Shown: positions 1-8,611, numbered from the stretch's first letter. The stretch: DNA of 64,000 nucleotides from UBA2357 sp002344625 (GCA_937995335.1 CALKIH010000052.1:181534-245533), one strand, 5' to 3'. The notes: generated from the letters alone by a model not told the origin. Program-made: numbers and translations.

Positions 1-429
1 GTGCACCGTGCGCGGATTGTTGTGGTTGGGGATCTCGGGAATTTCGGGGGTCGCGGAGGTGTGATGCAGCACCATCTTCCAGCCATACGCGCCGCGCATA
101 TAGACGTTGGTGGCCACGAGCGGTGGCTGCAGGTTCTGTTCGCCTTCGACCGAAACGTGTTCGAGCACGCTATGCACCGTCAGCAGCATGCTGGTGTTGG
201 CCATCAACTGGGTCGTGCGCACGGCAAGGCGCACGCCGGCCGAGAACAGCTGTCGCCATGCTTCGCGGACGTTCGCCAGCCCGACGAGGCGGGCTCCGTC
301 GGGGTGAATGCAGACGACCTCGTCGTCTTCCGACCACACGGCCATCATCGCCTCGAGGTCGGAGCGTGCCAAGGCCTCGTAAAAGGCGATCTCGGCATCG
401 GTCGCCGAATTGAAGTTCTGCTTGCTCAC
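1..429 (-). CDS. NTF2/SnoaL-like protein, 3' end cut by window
   Basis: Reads as 143 codons from a GTG at 427-429 and runs off the left edge without a stop. The N-terminus is MSKQNFNSATDAEIAFYEAL, followed by a short stretch rich in acid and tryptophan (MAVWSEDDEVVCIHPDG) and later VYMRGAYGWKMVLHHTS. This is the pattern of SnoaL_3/DUF4440-type NTF2-like proteins, small cone-shaped alpha+beta domains that bind or convert small ligands. No specific substrate can be named. There is no convincing Shine-Dalgarno before the GTG, so the start is by similarity only. The next gene upstream on this strand is the CHCC zinc-finger gene 143 bp away. Confidence 0.8.
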   Translation of the reverse strand, partial: MSKQNFNSATDAEIAFYEALARSDLEAMMAVWSEDDEVVCIHPDGARLVGLANVREAWRQLFSAGVRLAVRTTQLMANTSMLLTVHSVLEHVSVEGEQNLQPPLVATNVYMRGAYGWKMVLHHTSATPEIPEIPNHNNPRTVH

Positions 430-572
430 GGTAGGTACCCGAACACGGCCGGATCCGAGCACGGAGGAGACGACCGGACACGAAAGGAAAAAGTGCGCAA
501 CGGACTTCTGTGGCATGCCGAAGTCCGGAAGACGGGACCGCGCCGGTGGCGCGGAGCCGTCGGCTGCGCTGC

Positions 573-773
573 TCAGTGATGACCCTTCGGACGTTCGCCG
601 GTCAGCACGTAGCGGGCGCTGCAGTAGGGGCAGATCACCTCGCCATGTTCGAGCACATCCAGGAAGACTCTTGGGTGCTGGGCCCACAGCGGTGCGCCGG
701 GACGCGGGCAGGAGAGGGGCAGGTCCTTGGCTGTGATTGCCACGGTCAGCGATTTGTCGTTCGTTTCAGCCAT
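573..773 (-). CDS. CHCC zinc-finger domain protein
   Basis: A 66-residue protein starting MAETNDKSL. It carries the Cys-His-Cys-Cys pattern of the zf-CHCC family: one Cys in LSCPRPG, a His in WAQHPRVF, and the pair CPYC. This fold is shared with the NDUFS6 zinc-binding subunit of mitochondrial complex I, but the free-standing bacterial proteins have no proven role. An ATG ten codons further upstream would overlap ilvE; the chosen ATG leaves 11 bp after the ilvE stop. The gene therefore looks like the second member of an ilvE operon, an arrangement I recall from other betaproteobacteria. Confidence 0.85.
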   Translation of the reverse strand: MAETNDKSLTVAITAKDLPLSCPRPGAPLWAQHPRVFLDVLEHGEVICPYCSARYVLTGERPKGHH

Positions 774-784
774 GATGTATCCGC

Positions 785-1705
785 TCAGACGTAAGCCAGC
801 CAATGTTCATATTCGGGTGCGCGCCCATTCACGATGTCGAAGAAGCGCGCCTGGATCTTTGCCGTGATCGGCCCACGCTTGCCGTCGCCGATCACACGGC
901 TGTCGAGCTCGCGAATCGGGGTGACCTCGGCGGCGGTGCCGGTGAAGAAGGCCTCGTCGGCAATATAGATGTCATCGCGCGTGAGTCGTTTCGACTGTAC
1001 TTCGAGACCGAACTCGCGCGCAACATTGATCACCGAGTCGCGGGTGATGCCGGTGAGCGCCGAGGCGATCTCAGGTTCGTAGATCTTGCCGTCCTTGATC
1101 ACGAACAGATTCTCGCCTGCGCCCTCGGCAACGAAGCCCTGGGTGTCGAGCAGCAGCGCCTCGTCGTAGCCTTCCTGGGTGACCTCGAGGTTGGCCAGGA
1201 TCGAGTTCGCGTAGGTGCTGGCGACCTTGGCGCGCGGCATCGTGACGTTGACATGGTGCCGCGCGAACGAAGACGTCTTGACCCGGATGCCTTTCTCGAG
1301 GCCCTCTTCGCCCAGGTAGGCGCCCCACGGCCATGCCGCGATCGCGACATGCACGGTCGCACCACGGGTGGAGATTCCCATCTTCTCGGAGCCGTAGAAC
1401 GCGATCGGGCGGAGGTAGCAGGATTCGAGCTTGTTGGCGCGCACCACCTCGAGCTGGGCCTGCATGAGCTCGTCCTTGGTGTAAGGAATCGTCATCATGT
1501 AGATCTTGCCCGAGTTGATCAGGCGCTGGGTGTGCTCCGCAAGACGAAAGATCGCCGTGCCCTTGACGGTGTTGTAGGCGCGCACACCTTCGAATACCGC
1601 CAGGCCATAGTGCAGGGAGTGGCTGAGAACATGGGTCGTGGCGTCACGCCAGGGTACGAGTTTGCCGTCGTACCATATGAACCCGTCGCGGTCGGACATG
1701 GACAT
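785..1705 (-). CDS. ilvE: branched-chain amino acid aminotransferase
   Basis: A class IV PLP aminotransferase of 306 residues, the usual length for the family. It transfers the amino group of glutamate to the 2-oxo acids of leucine, isoleucine and valine, the last step of their synthesis and the first of their breakdown, in the cytoplasm. The PLP-binding lysine is K160 in PRAKVAS, and the phosphate-binding region follows in EGAGENLFVIKDG. The N-terminus reads MSMSDRDGFIWYDGKLV; an AGGAG lies about seven bases before the first ATG, and the second Met is an alternative. The zinc-finger gene follows 11 bp downstream. Confidence 0.96.
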   Translation of the reverse strand: MSMSDRDGFIWYDGKLVPWRDATTHVLSHSLHYGLAVFEGVRAYNTVKGTAIFRLAEHTQRLINSGKIYMMTIPYTKDELMQAQLEVVRANKLESCYLRPIAFYGSEKMGISTRGATVHVAIAAWPWGAYLGEEGLEKGIRVKTSSFARHHVNVTMPRAKVASTYANSILANLEVTQEGYDEALLLDTQGFVAEGAGENLFVIKDGKIYEPEIASALTGITRDSVINVAREFGLEVQSKRLTRDDIYIADEAFFTGTAAEVTPIRELDSRVIGDGKRGPITAKIQARFFDIVNGRAPEYEHWLAYV

Positions 1706-1938
1706 TGGGGGTCTCCTGCGGTGTGGAAAGTGGCGCGCTCCGAGGCGCGCGTCGAGTCCGAAATTCTAGCGCAAACTCCCCGCGTTCGTCGCGAGCTCAC
1801 GATGGGCGGCCGGGCACCATCCGTGCTGCCGAGATCGGCCTGCCGGGCTGTCACAAGCCCTTCATCCGCAGTCCGTATATTTCCCCGGCGCTGAATCTAA
1901 GATAGGGGAAATACATTTTTGAATCAAAGACTTTTGGG

Positions 1939-3783
1939 GTGGCGTCGGGCGTTCTGATCGCGGCCGCCCTGGCGGCCTGTGGCGCTAGCAGCAGCAAGGA
2001 CGATGCGCCCGTTCCCACGCCCAAATCGATTTCGCTCGAATTCACAGGGCGCTGTTCGGCTAGCAGCTTCGCCAGCAGTGCGGCTGAAATCGTTGCTTAC
2101 GGTGCCGGCTCCCGACGCAGCTTCGTCGTCAACGCCGAGGCCGGCCGGCTCGATGTGCTCGACCTGACCAACCCGGCCGCGCCGCGCTTGCTCCAGAGCC
2201 TCGATGCCGCCGTGATCGCCCCCGGTGCCGAGGTCAACAGCGTTGCCGTTCATGACGGTATCGTCGCGGTGGACATCGAGGCTGCGGTCAAGACCGACCC
2301 GGGCTTCGTCGCCTTCTATCGCGCGCACAACCTGAACCTGATCGGCAGCGTCACCGTCGGCGCACTGCCGGACAACCTGATTTTCACTCCCGACGGACGC
2401 AAGGTGCTGGTCGCCAACGAGGGCGAGCCGAGCGACGATTACCAGATCGACCCGGAAGGCTCGGTCAGCATCATCGACCTTTCCAACCTGAACAACATCA
2501 CCGTGCGCACTGCCGGCTTCAAGGCCTTCAACGACAAGGCCGACCCATTGCGCGCGGCCGGCATGCGCATATTCGGACCGAAGGCAACGGTGGCGCAGGA
2601 TCTGGAGCCGGAGTATGTCGCCGTCTCCGCAGACGGTGGCACGGCCTGGGCGGCTTTGCAGGAGAACAACGCCCTCGCGAAAATCGATGTGGCCAATGCG
2701 ACCGTGACCGCCATCCTCCCGCTCGGCTATAAGGATCACGGCGTGGCCAACAACCGCTTCGGCGCCGGCAATGGGCTGGATGCGAGCGACACCGAAGGCG
2801 CAATCAACATCCGCACCTGGCCCGGAGTGGTCGGCATGTACCATCCGGACGCGATCCAGGCCTATACCGTCGGCGGCGAGACTTATCTGGTCACCGCCAA
2901 CGAGGGCGATGCGCGTGCCTGGGGCGAGGATGACGACGCCTACTGGAACGGCGATGCGAACCAGGGCTTCGTGGAGGAATTCCGCGTCAAGCATCTGGTG
3001 CACCGCAGTGGTTTCGATCGTCGCGCGGGCGACGACCTGCCGCCGCAACTGCGTGCGCTGGCCGCCGGGGCCCTGCTCAATCCCGACGTATTCGGCTATT
3101 GCGGCGCGACGGCCGGCAATCCGGGTGACTGCCGTGAAGACAAGCTCCTCGGGCGCCTGACCGTGACCTGGACCCAGGGTTACCGCGCCGACTCCGCGGG
3201 CCAGCCGGTGTTGTTCAACGCGCAGGGCGCCGAGGATCCGGCCGGCGACCGCCTCATGTACGACAAGCTGTATGCCTTCGGTGGCCGCTCGTTCGCGATC
3301 TGGAGCGCCGACGGCGATCTGGTCTACGACTCCGGCGATCTCATCGAACGCTTCATCGCCAGCGATGCCTGCCGCGCCGGCAGCGCGCGCAACATTCCTT
3401 GCGCCCAGTTCTTCAACAGCAACCATGAAGAAGGTAGCACTTTCGACAACCGCAGCGACAACAAGGGGCCCGAACCGGAAGGCCTGGTCATCGGCCAGAT
3501 CGGTGAAAAACACTTCCTGTTCCTCGGCCTGGAGCGCATGGGCGGCGTTCTTGTCTACGACATCAGCCTGCCTACCGCACCGGTCTTCGTCGATTACATC
3601 AATACGCGCGAAGACTGGACCACGGCCGACCCGGGCAGCGTACTGTCTGCGGTCGGCGAGCTCGGCATCGAAGGTCTTGCCTTCGTCCCTGCCGCCGATT
3701 CTCCCAATGGCGAAGCGATGCTGATCACCGGCAACGAGGTCAGCGGCACCACCGCGATCTACACCATTCGCCAGACCTTCTGA
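1939..3783 (+). CDS. choice-of-anchor I family exported lipoprotein
   Basis: About 614 residues resembling the choice-of-anchor I family (also described as mesenchyme-specific cell surface glycoprotein-like), with repeated beta-strand blades such as SVSIIDLSN and GGTAWAALQENNALAKIDV. Family members are exported and of uncertain enzymatic role; some are linked to phosphatase-like domains. A lipobox (AALAAC, Cys14) predicts a lipoprotein. The only conventional start is GTG at 1939, which gives a signal peptide with no basic residue. An ATT at 1915 preceded by AGGGGA would add a lysine; the nearest in-frame stop is TAG at 1903. The start is therefore doubtful. The gene stands alone and converges on nothing near it. 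Confidence 0.8.
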   Translation: MASGVLIAAALAACGASSSKDDAPVPTPKSISLEFTGRCSASSFASSAAEIVAYGAGSRRSFVVNAEAGRLDVLDLTNPAAPRLLQSLDAAVIAPGAEVNSVAVHDGIVAVDIEAAVKTDPGFVAFYRAHNLNLIGSVTVGALPDNLIFTPDGRKVLVANEGEPSDDYQIDPEGSVSIIDLSNLNNITVRTAGFKAFNDKADPLRAAGMRIFGPKATVAQDLEPEYVAVSADGGTAWAALQENNALAKIDVANATVTAILPLGYKDHGVANNRFGAGNGLDASDTEGAINIRTWPGVVGMYHPDAIQAYTVGGETYLVTANEGDARAWGEDDDAYWNGDANQGFVEEFRVKHLVHRSGFDRRAGDDLPPQLRALAAGALLNPDVFGYCGATAGNPGDCREDKLLGRLTVTWTQGYRADSAGQPVLFNAQGAEDPAGDRLMYDKLYAFGGRSFAIWSADGDLVYDSGDLIERFIASDACRAGSARNIPCAQFFNSNHEEGSTFDNRSDNKGPEPEGLVIGQIGEKHFLFLGLERMGGVLVYDISLPTAPVFVDYINTREDWTTADPGSVLSAVGELGIEGLAFVPAADSPNGEAMLITGNEVSGTTAIYTIRQTF

Positions 3784-4155
3784 GCCGCCTTGCCAAAGGG
3801 TAAAGCGGTATCGCTTCCGGTGCCGTGAATCCGCACAAGCATCAGGTCAGCCGGGGTGCCCGTGGGCACCCCGTGCGTGCCGAGCGGGATCGCTCCGACG
3901 CCGGCTGACTCATGCGCGGACCGGTCCGGCCGCTTCAATCTTCCGACCGCTCGTGCGGGCGCCGGTTGTGTCGGCGAACCCCTTGCCATGCGCTGACCTC
4001 GCGTATCCCGATCCTCGACGCTGATATCCGGCGGTCGCGAGCGTAAAATAGCGCGCGAAAGCCTTGGAGCATGCCTGAGCGGCCGACGACGCGCGCAATT
4101 CCGCGCCGGGTGGCCGCGATGGGTGGCGGGGCTGGAAGCATAGGGAGAGCAATGG
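3784..4155. other. 372-bp intergenic region before nudJ
   Basis: I find no coding pattern here on either strand. It holds one strong inverted repeat (listed separately at 3852-3873) and, near 4045, a TAAAAT that could be a -10 element for the nudJ unit, although no good -35 lies upstream of it. The Shine-Dalgarno AGGGAG of nudJ lies at 4142-4147. Confidence 0.6.
3852..3873. repeat. perfect 10-bp inverted repeat, hairpin
   Basis: CGGGGTGCCC followed after GT by GGGCACCCCG, a perfect palindromic stem 70 bp after the stop of the choice-of-anchor I gene. There is no T tract after it, so it is not a classical intrinsic terminator. It could stabilise a 3' end or be a protein-binding site. Confidence 0.7.
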
Positions 4156-4611
4156 ATGATGAGCAGGATCTGGCGGCCCAATGTCACCGTGGCGGCGGTA
4201 CTTGAGCGGGATGGGCGTTTCATGCTGGTGGAAGAGGAGACCGAGGGCGGATTGCGCTTCAATCAACCTGCGGGCCATCTCGAGGCGAACGAGTCGTTGA
4301 TCGATGCTGCGGTGCGCGAGACGCGCGAGGAGTCCGCGCATGGCTTCGAGCCCGGATACCTCGTCGGCGTCTATCTGTGGCCACGGCCGGATGGAGCGCT
4401 CACCTATTTGCGCTTCGCATTCGGCGGGGCGGTCGGTGAGGAGATCCGGGGTGCGTGCCTTGACGATGACATCTTGAGGGTGGTGTGGATGACGCCCGAG
4501 GAGATGCGGGCATGTTCGGCGCGCCATCGCAGCCCGCTGGTGATGCAGTGTGTCGATGACTGGCTGGCGGGCAGGCGGTATCCGCTCGACCTGTTGAGGC
4601 ATTACGTGTGA
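4156..4611 (+). CDS. nudJ: Nudix hydrolase, NudJ-like phosphatase
   Basis: A 151-residue Nudix protein that aligns along its length with E. coli NudJ (YmfB), which releases phosphate from thiamine-pyrimidine pyrophosphate and nucleoside di- and triphosphates. Shared landmarks are RPNVTVAAVLERDGRFMLVEE, FNQPAGHLEANESLIDAA, and RSPLVMQCVDDWLAGRRYPL. The Nudix box keeps the metal-binding RETREE but is changed afterwards: the expected EETG reads EESAHG. As in E. coli, the gene sits just upstream of mnmA. AGGGAG lies 8 bp before the ATG; the next codon is also ATG. Its TGA overlaps the ATG of the next gene by one base. Confidence 0.85.
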   Translation: MMSRIWRPNVTVAAVLERDGRFMLVEEETEGGLRFNQPAGHLEANESLIDAAVRETREESAHGFEPGYLVGVYLWPRPDGALTYLRFAFGGAVGEEIRGACLDDDILRVVWMTPEEMRACSARHRSPLVMQCVDDWLAGRRYPLDLLRHYV

Positions 4612-5297
4612 TGCACCGTCTGGTGGGTGTCTTGGTCGTGGTGGTGTGGGCGCGCGCCGCGTATGCGCTCGAATCCTTCGATTTGTGTTTCAACTATGGC
4701 TGTTCGGAAACCGTCGCGGTGGTGTTCGGCGACGACGAACTGGAGAGGGTCGGGGCGCGTTTTGTCGGCGTGTCGGATGCGGCGGGCGAGCGCGAGGTGA
4801 TGGCCCGGGCGGTTGCGGATCTCTATCGCATCGCGGGCGAGCAATCGCCGATCATGGCCGACCGCGGGGGCAATTATGCCGACGAGGGGGTCGAAGGGCG
4901 GATGGATTGCATCGACCATTCGACCAACACGACGGGATTTCTCGAGTTGATGGCGTCGAAGGGGTGGTTGCGGTATCACGTGGTGCGCGAACCGTCCCGC
5001 AGGTCGCGTATCATCTTCCAGCATTTCTCGGCCCTCGTCGAAGAGCGCGACGAGGTTCAGCCTGACGTGCCGCAAGGCGTGCACGGGGGCGTCCCGGATC
5101 ATGTCGCGATCATGCTGGCATTGTGCGATTGCCCGGAAGTGGTGCGGGATGCCGAGGTGGTGAAGGCCAGGCAGGTGATTCCGAAGACGGCGCCCGCGCA
5201 ATTCGTGGTCGATACCTGGTTCGAGGATCATGCACGGCCGGCTGTGATCATGCCGCTGGCCGATTGGTTGAATGGAGAGGGGCCGGATGTCCAGTAG
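4611..5297 (+). CDS. conserved exported protein of unknown function
   Basis: A 228-residue protein with an N-terminal signal peptide (MHRLVGVLVVVVWARAAYA) and probable cleavage after AYA. No domain that I recognise. Visible landmarks are paired cysteines near the mature start (DLCFNYGCSE), a central GRMDCIDHSTNTTGF, and a C-terminal FVVDTWFEDHARPAVIMPL, which look conserved enough to be catalytic or structural. It starts at the TGATG junction with nudJ and its 3' end overlaps the mnmA start by 11 bp, so it is translated as part of a nudJ-unknown-mnmA unit. I think similar proteins occur in this place in related genera, but that is from memory. Confidence 0.8.
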   Translation: MHRLVGVLVVVVWARAAYALESFDLCFNYGCSETVAVVFGDDELERVGARFVGVSDAAGEREVMARAVADLYRIAGEQSPIMADRGGNYADEGVEGRMDCIDHSTNTTGFLELMASKGWLRYHVVREPSRRSRIIFQHFSALVEERDEVQPDVPQGVHGGVPDHVAIMLALCDCPEVVRDAEVVKARQVIPKTAPAQFVVDTWFEDHARPAVIMPLADWLNGEGPDVQ

Positions 5298-6411
5298 TCA
5301 AGACCCGCAAGGGATGAAGGTGGTGGTCGGCATGTCCGGCGGGGTCGATTCTTCCGTGGCTGCGCTGTTACTCAAGCGCCAGGGATTCCAGGTCACCGGC
5401 CTGTTCATGAAGAACTGGGAGGATGACGATGACGACGCGTACTGTTCCACGCGCCAGGACCTCGTCGATGTCGCGTCGGTCTGTGACGTGATCGGGATCG
5501 ACCTCGAAGTGGTGAATTTCTCCAGCGAGTACAAGGACAAGGTGTTCGCCGACTTCCTGCATGAGTACGAGGCCGGCCGGACCCCGAATCCCGACATCCT
5601 GTGCAACTCCGAGATCAAGTTTCGCTGTTTTCTCGATCATGCGCTGAACCTCGGTGCCGATCGGATCGCGACGGGTCATTACGCGCGGGTGCGCGAGTGG
5701 TGCAATGACGGGCGCAGCGAGTATCAACTCCTCAAAGCCGAGGACGGCACCAAGGATCAGAGCTATTTCCTGTATCGGCTCAACCAGGCGCAGCTTGCGA
5801 AGACGCTGTTTCCGCTGGGGGGGTTGTACAAGCGCGAGGTCCGCCGGATCGCGGCCGACGCCGGCCTGCATGTCGCTGCCAAGAAGGATTCCACCGGAAT
5901 CTGTTTCATCGGCGAGCGGCCGTTCAGATCGTTCCTGATGCGCTATCTGCCGAGCAGATCCGGCGAGATTCGCGCCCTCGACGACAATCGCCTGTTGGGC
6001 GAGCACGATGGGTTGATGTACCACACGATCGGACAGCGCAAGGGCCTGCACATCGGGGGCATCAAGGGCAATCAGGACGAGGCGGGTGAGCATGAGGCGT
6101 GGTACGTGGCGGCCAAGTCGATCGGCGACAACGTGCTCTACGCGGTGCAGGGGCATGATCATCCGGCGCTCTTGCGCGATCGCCTGACTGCCACCGGACT
6201 CAGCTGGATCTCCGGTCGCGATCCCCACACCCACTGGGTATATACGGCCAAGCCGCGTTACCGCACGCCGGACATGCCTTGCGAGATCGATGCGATCGTC
6301 GCTGGACGGGCGGAGATCGCGTTCGCCGAGCCGCAATGGGCGTTGACGCCCGGTCAGAGCGTCGTGGTCTACGAGTCGACCGTTTGTCTGGGGGGCGGCA
6401 TCATCGCCTGA
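5287..6411 (+). CDS. mnmA: tRNA-specific 2-thiouridylase MnmA
   Basis: MnmA puts sulfur on U34 of the tRNAs for Lys, Glu and Gln, using ATP and a persulfide relay. The protein has 374 residues. The PP-loop is SGGVDSS at 17-23, the first catalytic cysteine is C106 in DILCNSE, and the second is C206 in DSTGICFIGERPF. The C-terminal beta-barrel ends in ALTPGQSVVVYE. GGAGAGG lies about six bases before the chosen ATG; another ATG nine codons later (MKVVVGMSGG) is possible. The start lies inside the end of the preceding exported-protein gene, which implies coupling. Confidence 0.97.
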   Translation: MSSSQDPQGMKVVVGMSGGVDSSVAALLLKRQGFQVTGLFMKNWEDDDDDAYCSTRQDLVDVASVCDVIGIDLEVVNFSSEYKDKVFADFLHEYEAGRTPNPDILCNSEIKFRCFLDHALNLGADRIATGHYARVREWCNDGRSEYQLLKAEDGTKDQSYFLYRLNQAQLAKTLFPLGGLYKREVRRIAADAGLHVAAKKDSTGICFIGERPFRSFLMRYLPSRSGEIRALDDNRLLGEHDGLMYHTIGQRKGLHIGGIKGNQDEAGEHEAWYVAAKSIGDNVLYAVQGHDHPALLRDRLTATGLSWISGRDPHTHWVYTAKPRYRTPDMPCEIDAIVAGRAEIAFAEPQWALTPGQSVVVYESTVCLGGGIIA

Positions 6412-6441
6412 TCATGTTGGCGATGCGCGCGCTGCCTGTGC

Positions 6442-7371
6442 TCAGAGCGGCGCCTTGTGCAACAGGGGCAGGGCGCGCTCCGAGTAGCGTTCACAGTTGA
6501 GAATGAATTCACGCGTGCTCTTGGGCATCGTCACCCTGGCGCGGCTCATGTAGCTGATCAACTGTTCGCCCTGGACGAGCAACTGCTTGCCGTCCGACGC
6601 GAGCTGCATGAGTTCGGCCGACGGCGCGGCGGTCAGATGGGGCTTGAACGCCGAAAGGTGTTCGGCCGCGACGACGAAGTCCGCCCAGATATCGAAGATT
6701 TTCGGGTCGGTGCGCAAGGTTTCGGTCTTGGCCTTGGCGGCCTCGCACAGGGCGTGGATGTCGCTTTCGACACCATGGAAAATGGGGCTGGGGGCAAAGG
6801 TGTTCACCATCACCGCTGCGATCTTGTCGATGTCGCGCAGCGTCTGGGCAATCTTGATGTAGCGGCTGTCGTAAAAGGCTTCGATCGGAATCGAGAAGGC
6901 GCGAAACGGTTCGCCCCACAATTCGTCGATGCCTTCGTCGCCGCTGCGATGCAATACCATCCGGCCCAGTTCCAGTGATTCCTGCAGGCACTGGCCGCAT
7001 TCGCTCATCAGTGCGCCGTCCTCCGCCACCTCGACGCCTTCTTCCTGGAGATCGACCAGGCGGGTGAAGATGTCGGTCGCGCGGTTGAACAGGGCGCCCG
7101 CGAGCATTGCGCCCTTGACCCGCTTGCGCTCCGGGTCGGTCTCGGCTTGAAAGGCCTGGCGCGCTTCCTTGAGGCGTTTGCCGGGAATGTTGATGCCATG
7201 CTCGACATGGTTGAAGAGCCGTCGCGTCAACGCCTCGATCAGTCTGCGCTTGGCCTTGAGCGAATCTTCGGGCGGATCGTAGGCCTTGATCCAGTAGCCG
7301 TCGTAATAGACCCGCTCGACGCCGGCGATGGTCTCGACCGTTCCGTTTGCAATTGAACTGCTCATGTTCAT
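6442..7371 (-). CDS. conserved hypothetical protein, about 309 aa
   Basis: An all-helical looking soluble protein that I cannot assign. It begins MNMSSSIANGTVETIAGVER, then has VYYDGYWIKAYDPPEDSLKAK, a basic helix (RRLIEALTRRLFNHVEHGINIPGK), and a C-terminal half of predicted helices with few cysteines. No signal peptide or membrane segment. Upstream in-frame codons extend to 7539, but those residues look like non-coding translation and would overlap the DUF2062 gene, so I chose the ATG at 7369-7371. No Shine-Dalgarno is obvious for either Met. The gene converges with mnmA, 30 bp apart. Confidence 0.7.
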   Translation of the reverse strand: MNMSSSIANGTVETIAGVERVYYDGYWIKAYDPPEDSLKAKRRLIEALTRRLFNHVEHGINIPGKRLKEARQAFQAETDPERKRVKGAMLAGALFNRATDIFTRLVDLQEEGVEVAEDGALMSECGQCLQESLELGRMVLHRSGDEGIDELWGEPFRAFSIPIEAFYDSRYIKIAQTLRDIDKIAAVMVNTFAPSPIFHGVESDIHALCEAAKAKTETLRTDPKIFDIWADFVVAAEHLSAFKPHLTAAPSAELMQLASDGKQLLVQGEQLISYMSRARVTMPKSTREFILNCERYSERALPLLHKAPL

Positions 7372-7513
7372 GGGGAAAGCAATGGTTGTTCTTGTAAGAA
7401 TAGTCCTCTTGTGCAGGGCAATATAGCCCAGCTTGCGACTTGCCGCTCGAAGCTTAATGCAAATTTCGATCGAAGCGGTTCGAATCGTCGAACTTGGCGG
7501 TCGTCGGGCTGGA

Positions 7514-8074
7514 TCAGGGCGTTCGCGCGATACGCTCATGCGCGAGGCGGGCGTTGCGTTGTTTGCGGCGTTTGAGAATCACGTTGATCCGCCATAGCAG
7601 CAGGACGCCGAAGTAGCCCAGTACTGCGGCAGTGATCGCCATGATCAATACGCCGAGCACGAGCGGTCGTCCGATGCCGGCCAGCCAATCGAGACTGCCC
7701 AGGACCCAACCGCTCGCCTCGAGCGTGCCCTCTTCGGGCAAACGCGGATCCGCAGCCGTACCGCTGGAAGGCAGGAGCCAGTTGCCCAGGCGATAGGCAA
7801 GGTAATAGATCGGCCCGTAGGTGAAGGGGTTGCTCACCAGTGTCGCGATCGCGGCAACCCACAGGTTGGCGCGCGCCATGAGTGCCACCAGCGCTGCCGC
7901 GGGGATCTGCCCGACCGGCACCATGAAGCCGAGAAACGCGCCTATCGCTACCCCTTTTGCTACCGAGTTGCGGTTGACGCGCCACACGTCGGGATCATGA
8001 ATGCGCGGCCCGAGCCAGCGCAGAAGGCGGCTCTGGACAATGGTCTCGCGCGTTGGCAGGAAGCGTTTGATCAT
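7514..8074 (-). CDS. DUF2062 membrane protein
   Basis: 186 residues with the DUF2062 signature, including SVAKGVAIGAFLGFMVPVGQ, then a re-entrant or membrane helix with SNPFTYGPIYYLAYRLG and a C-terminal membrane helix before a basic tail. DUF2062 proteins sit in the inner membrane; their role is unknown and some are fused to glycosyltransferases. Here the domain stands alone. It lies 84 bp downstream of sixA on the same strand, so the two may be cotranscribed. Confidence 0.88.
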   Translation of the reverse strand: MIKRFLPTRETIVQSRLLRWLGPRIHDPDVWRVNRNSVAKGVAIGAFLGFMVPVGQIPAAALVALMARANLWVAAIATLVSNPFTYGPIYYLAYRLGNWLLPSSGTAADPRLPEEGTLEASGWVLGSLDWLAGIGRPLVLGVLIMAITAAVLGYFGVLLLWRINVILKRRKQRNARLAHERIARTP

Positions 8075-8158
8075 CGGCGACTCGCAGTGCGGATCCGAAT
8101 ATTACTCCGGATACGCGCACCAGGCCGAGCGGCCCGCGCACGTTCGCCATCCCGGCTT

Positions 8159-8611
8159 TCAGAGTGTGTCCGGCGAAGTCACCGAGCGGAGTACGGTCTG
8201 GCTTTCGTCGTCGCGCACGCGGTTGGTGAACCACCACAGGGCGCCTTTCTTGATGGTCCAGTCGGCTTCGGTGCCGGAAAGCAGGAGCGCCGCGATGCGC
8301 CCCAGCGTCGGTTGATGGCCCACGATCAGGCAGGCGCCGTTGCCGTCGGGCCACCCGCTCGCGGCGATCAGATCGGCAACGCTGCCTTCCGGCCCGAGCG
8401 CGGTGACGATATCGAAGTCGTCGCTGAAGGCTGCGGCCGTCTGGCGCGTGCGCATGGTGGGGCTGGCCAGCACCTTGAGCCGTTTGGGCTTGTTCTGTGT
8501 GAGCCATTGGGCGACCTTGTTGGCCTGCTTCTGACCGCGCTCGGTCAGTTCGCGCAGGTGATCGGGCGGCCCGTCGACCGCTTCTGCATGACGCCAAAGC
8601 AGCAGGTCCAT
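8159..8611 (-). CDS. sixA: SixA-type histidine phosphatase
   Basis: A 150-residue phosphohistidine phosphatase of the small SixA branch of the histidine phosphatase superfamily. The catalytic LLWRHAEA is at the N-terminus (H8), the second histidine lies in LIVGHQPTLG, and the substrate arginine region is SPTMRTRQTA. In E. coli SixA removes phosphate from histidine-phosphotransfer proteins. In related bacteria sixA sits near CHAD and polyphosphate genes, as it does here beside a CYTH-CHAD gene, so a link to phosphate metabolism is possible. The start MDLLLWRHAE fits the family; a GAGGA motif precedes it. Confidence 0.88.
   Translation of the reverse strand: MDLLLWRHAEAVDGPPDHLRELTERGQKQANKVAQWLTQNKPKRLKVLASPTMRTRQTAAAFSDDFDIVTALGPEGSVADLIAASGWPDGNGACLIVGHQPTLGRIAALLLSGTEADWTIKKGALWWFTNRVRDDESQTVLRSVTSPDTL

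Noticed and set aside
1..579. A 192-codon plus-strand open frame at the left edge
   Set aside because: It is the shadow of the minus-strand NTF2-like gene, whose translation has clear family character.
1924..3513. A 529-codon minus-strand frame opposite the lipoprotein gene
   Set aside because: Mirror of a GC-rich real gene; residues are Ala/Gly/Arg/Val-rich without any motif, and the plus strand has a lipobox and family features.
3852..3873. Intrinsic terminator after the choice-of-anchor I gene
   Set aside because: The stem is perfect but no T tract follows; kept as an inverted repeat only.
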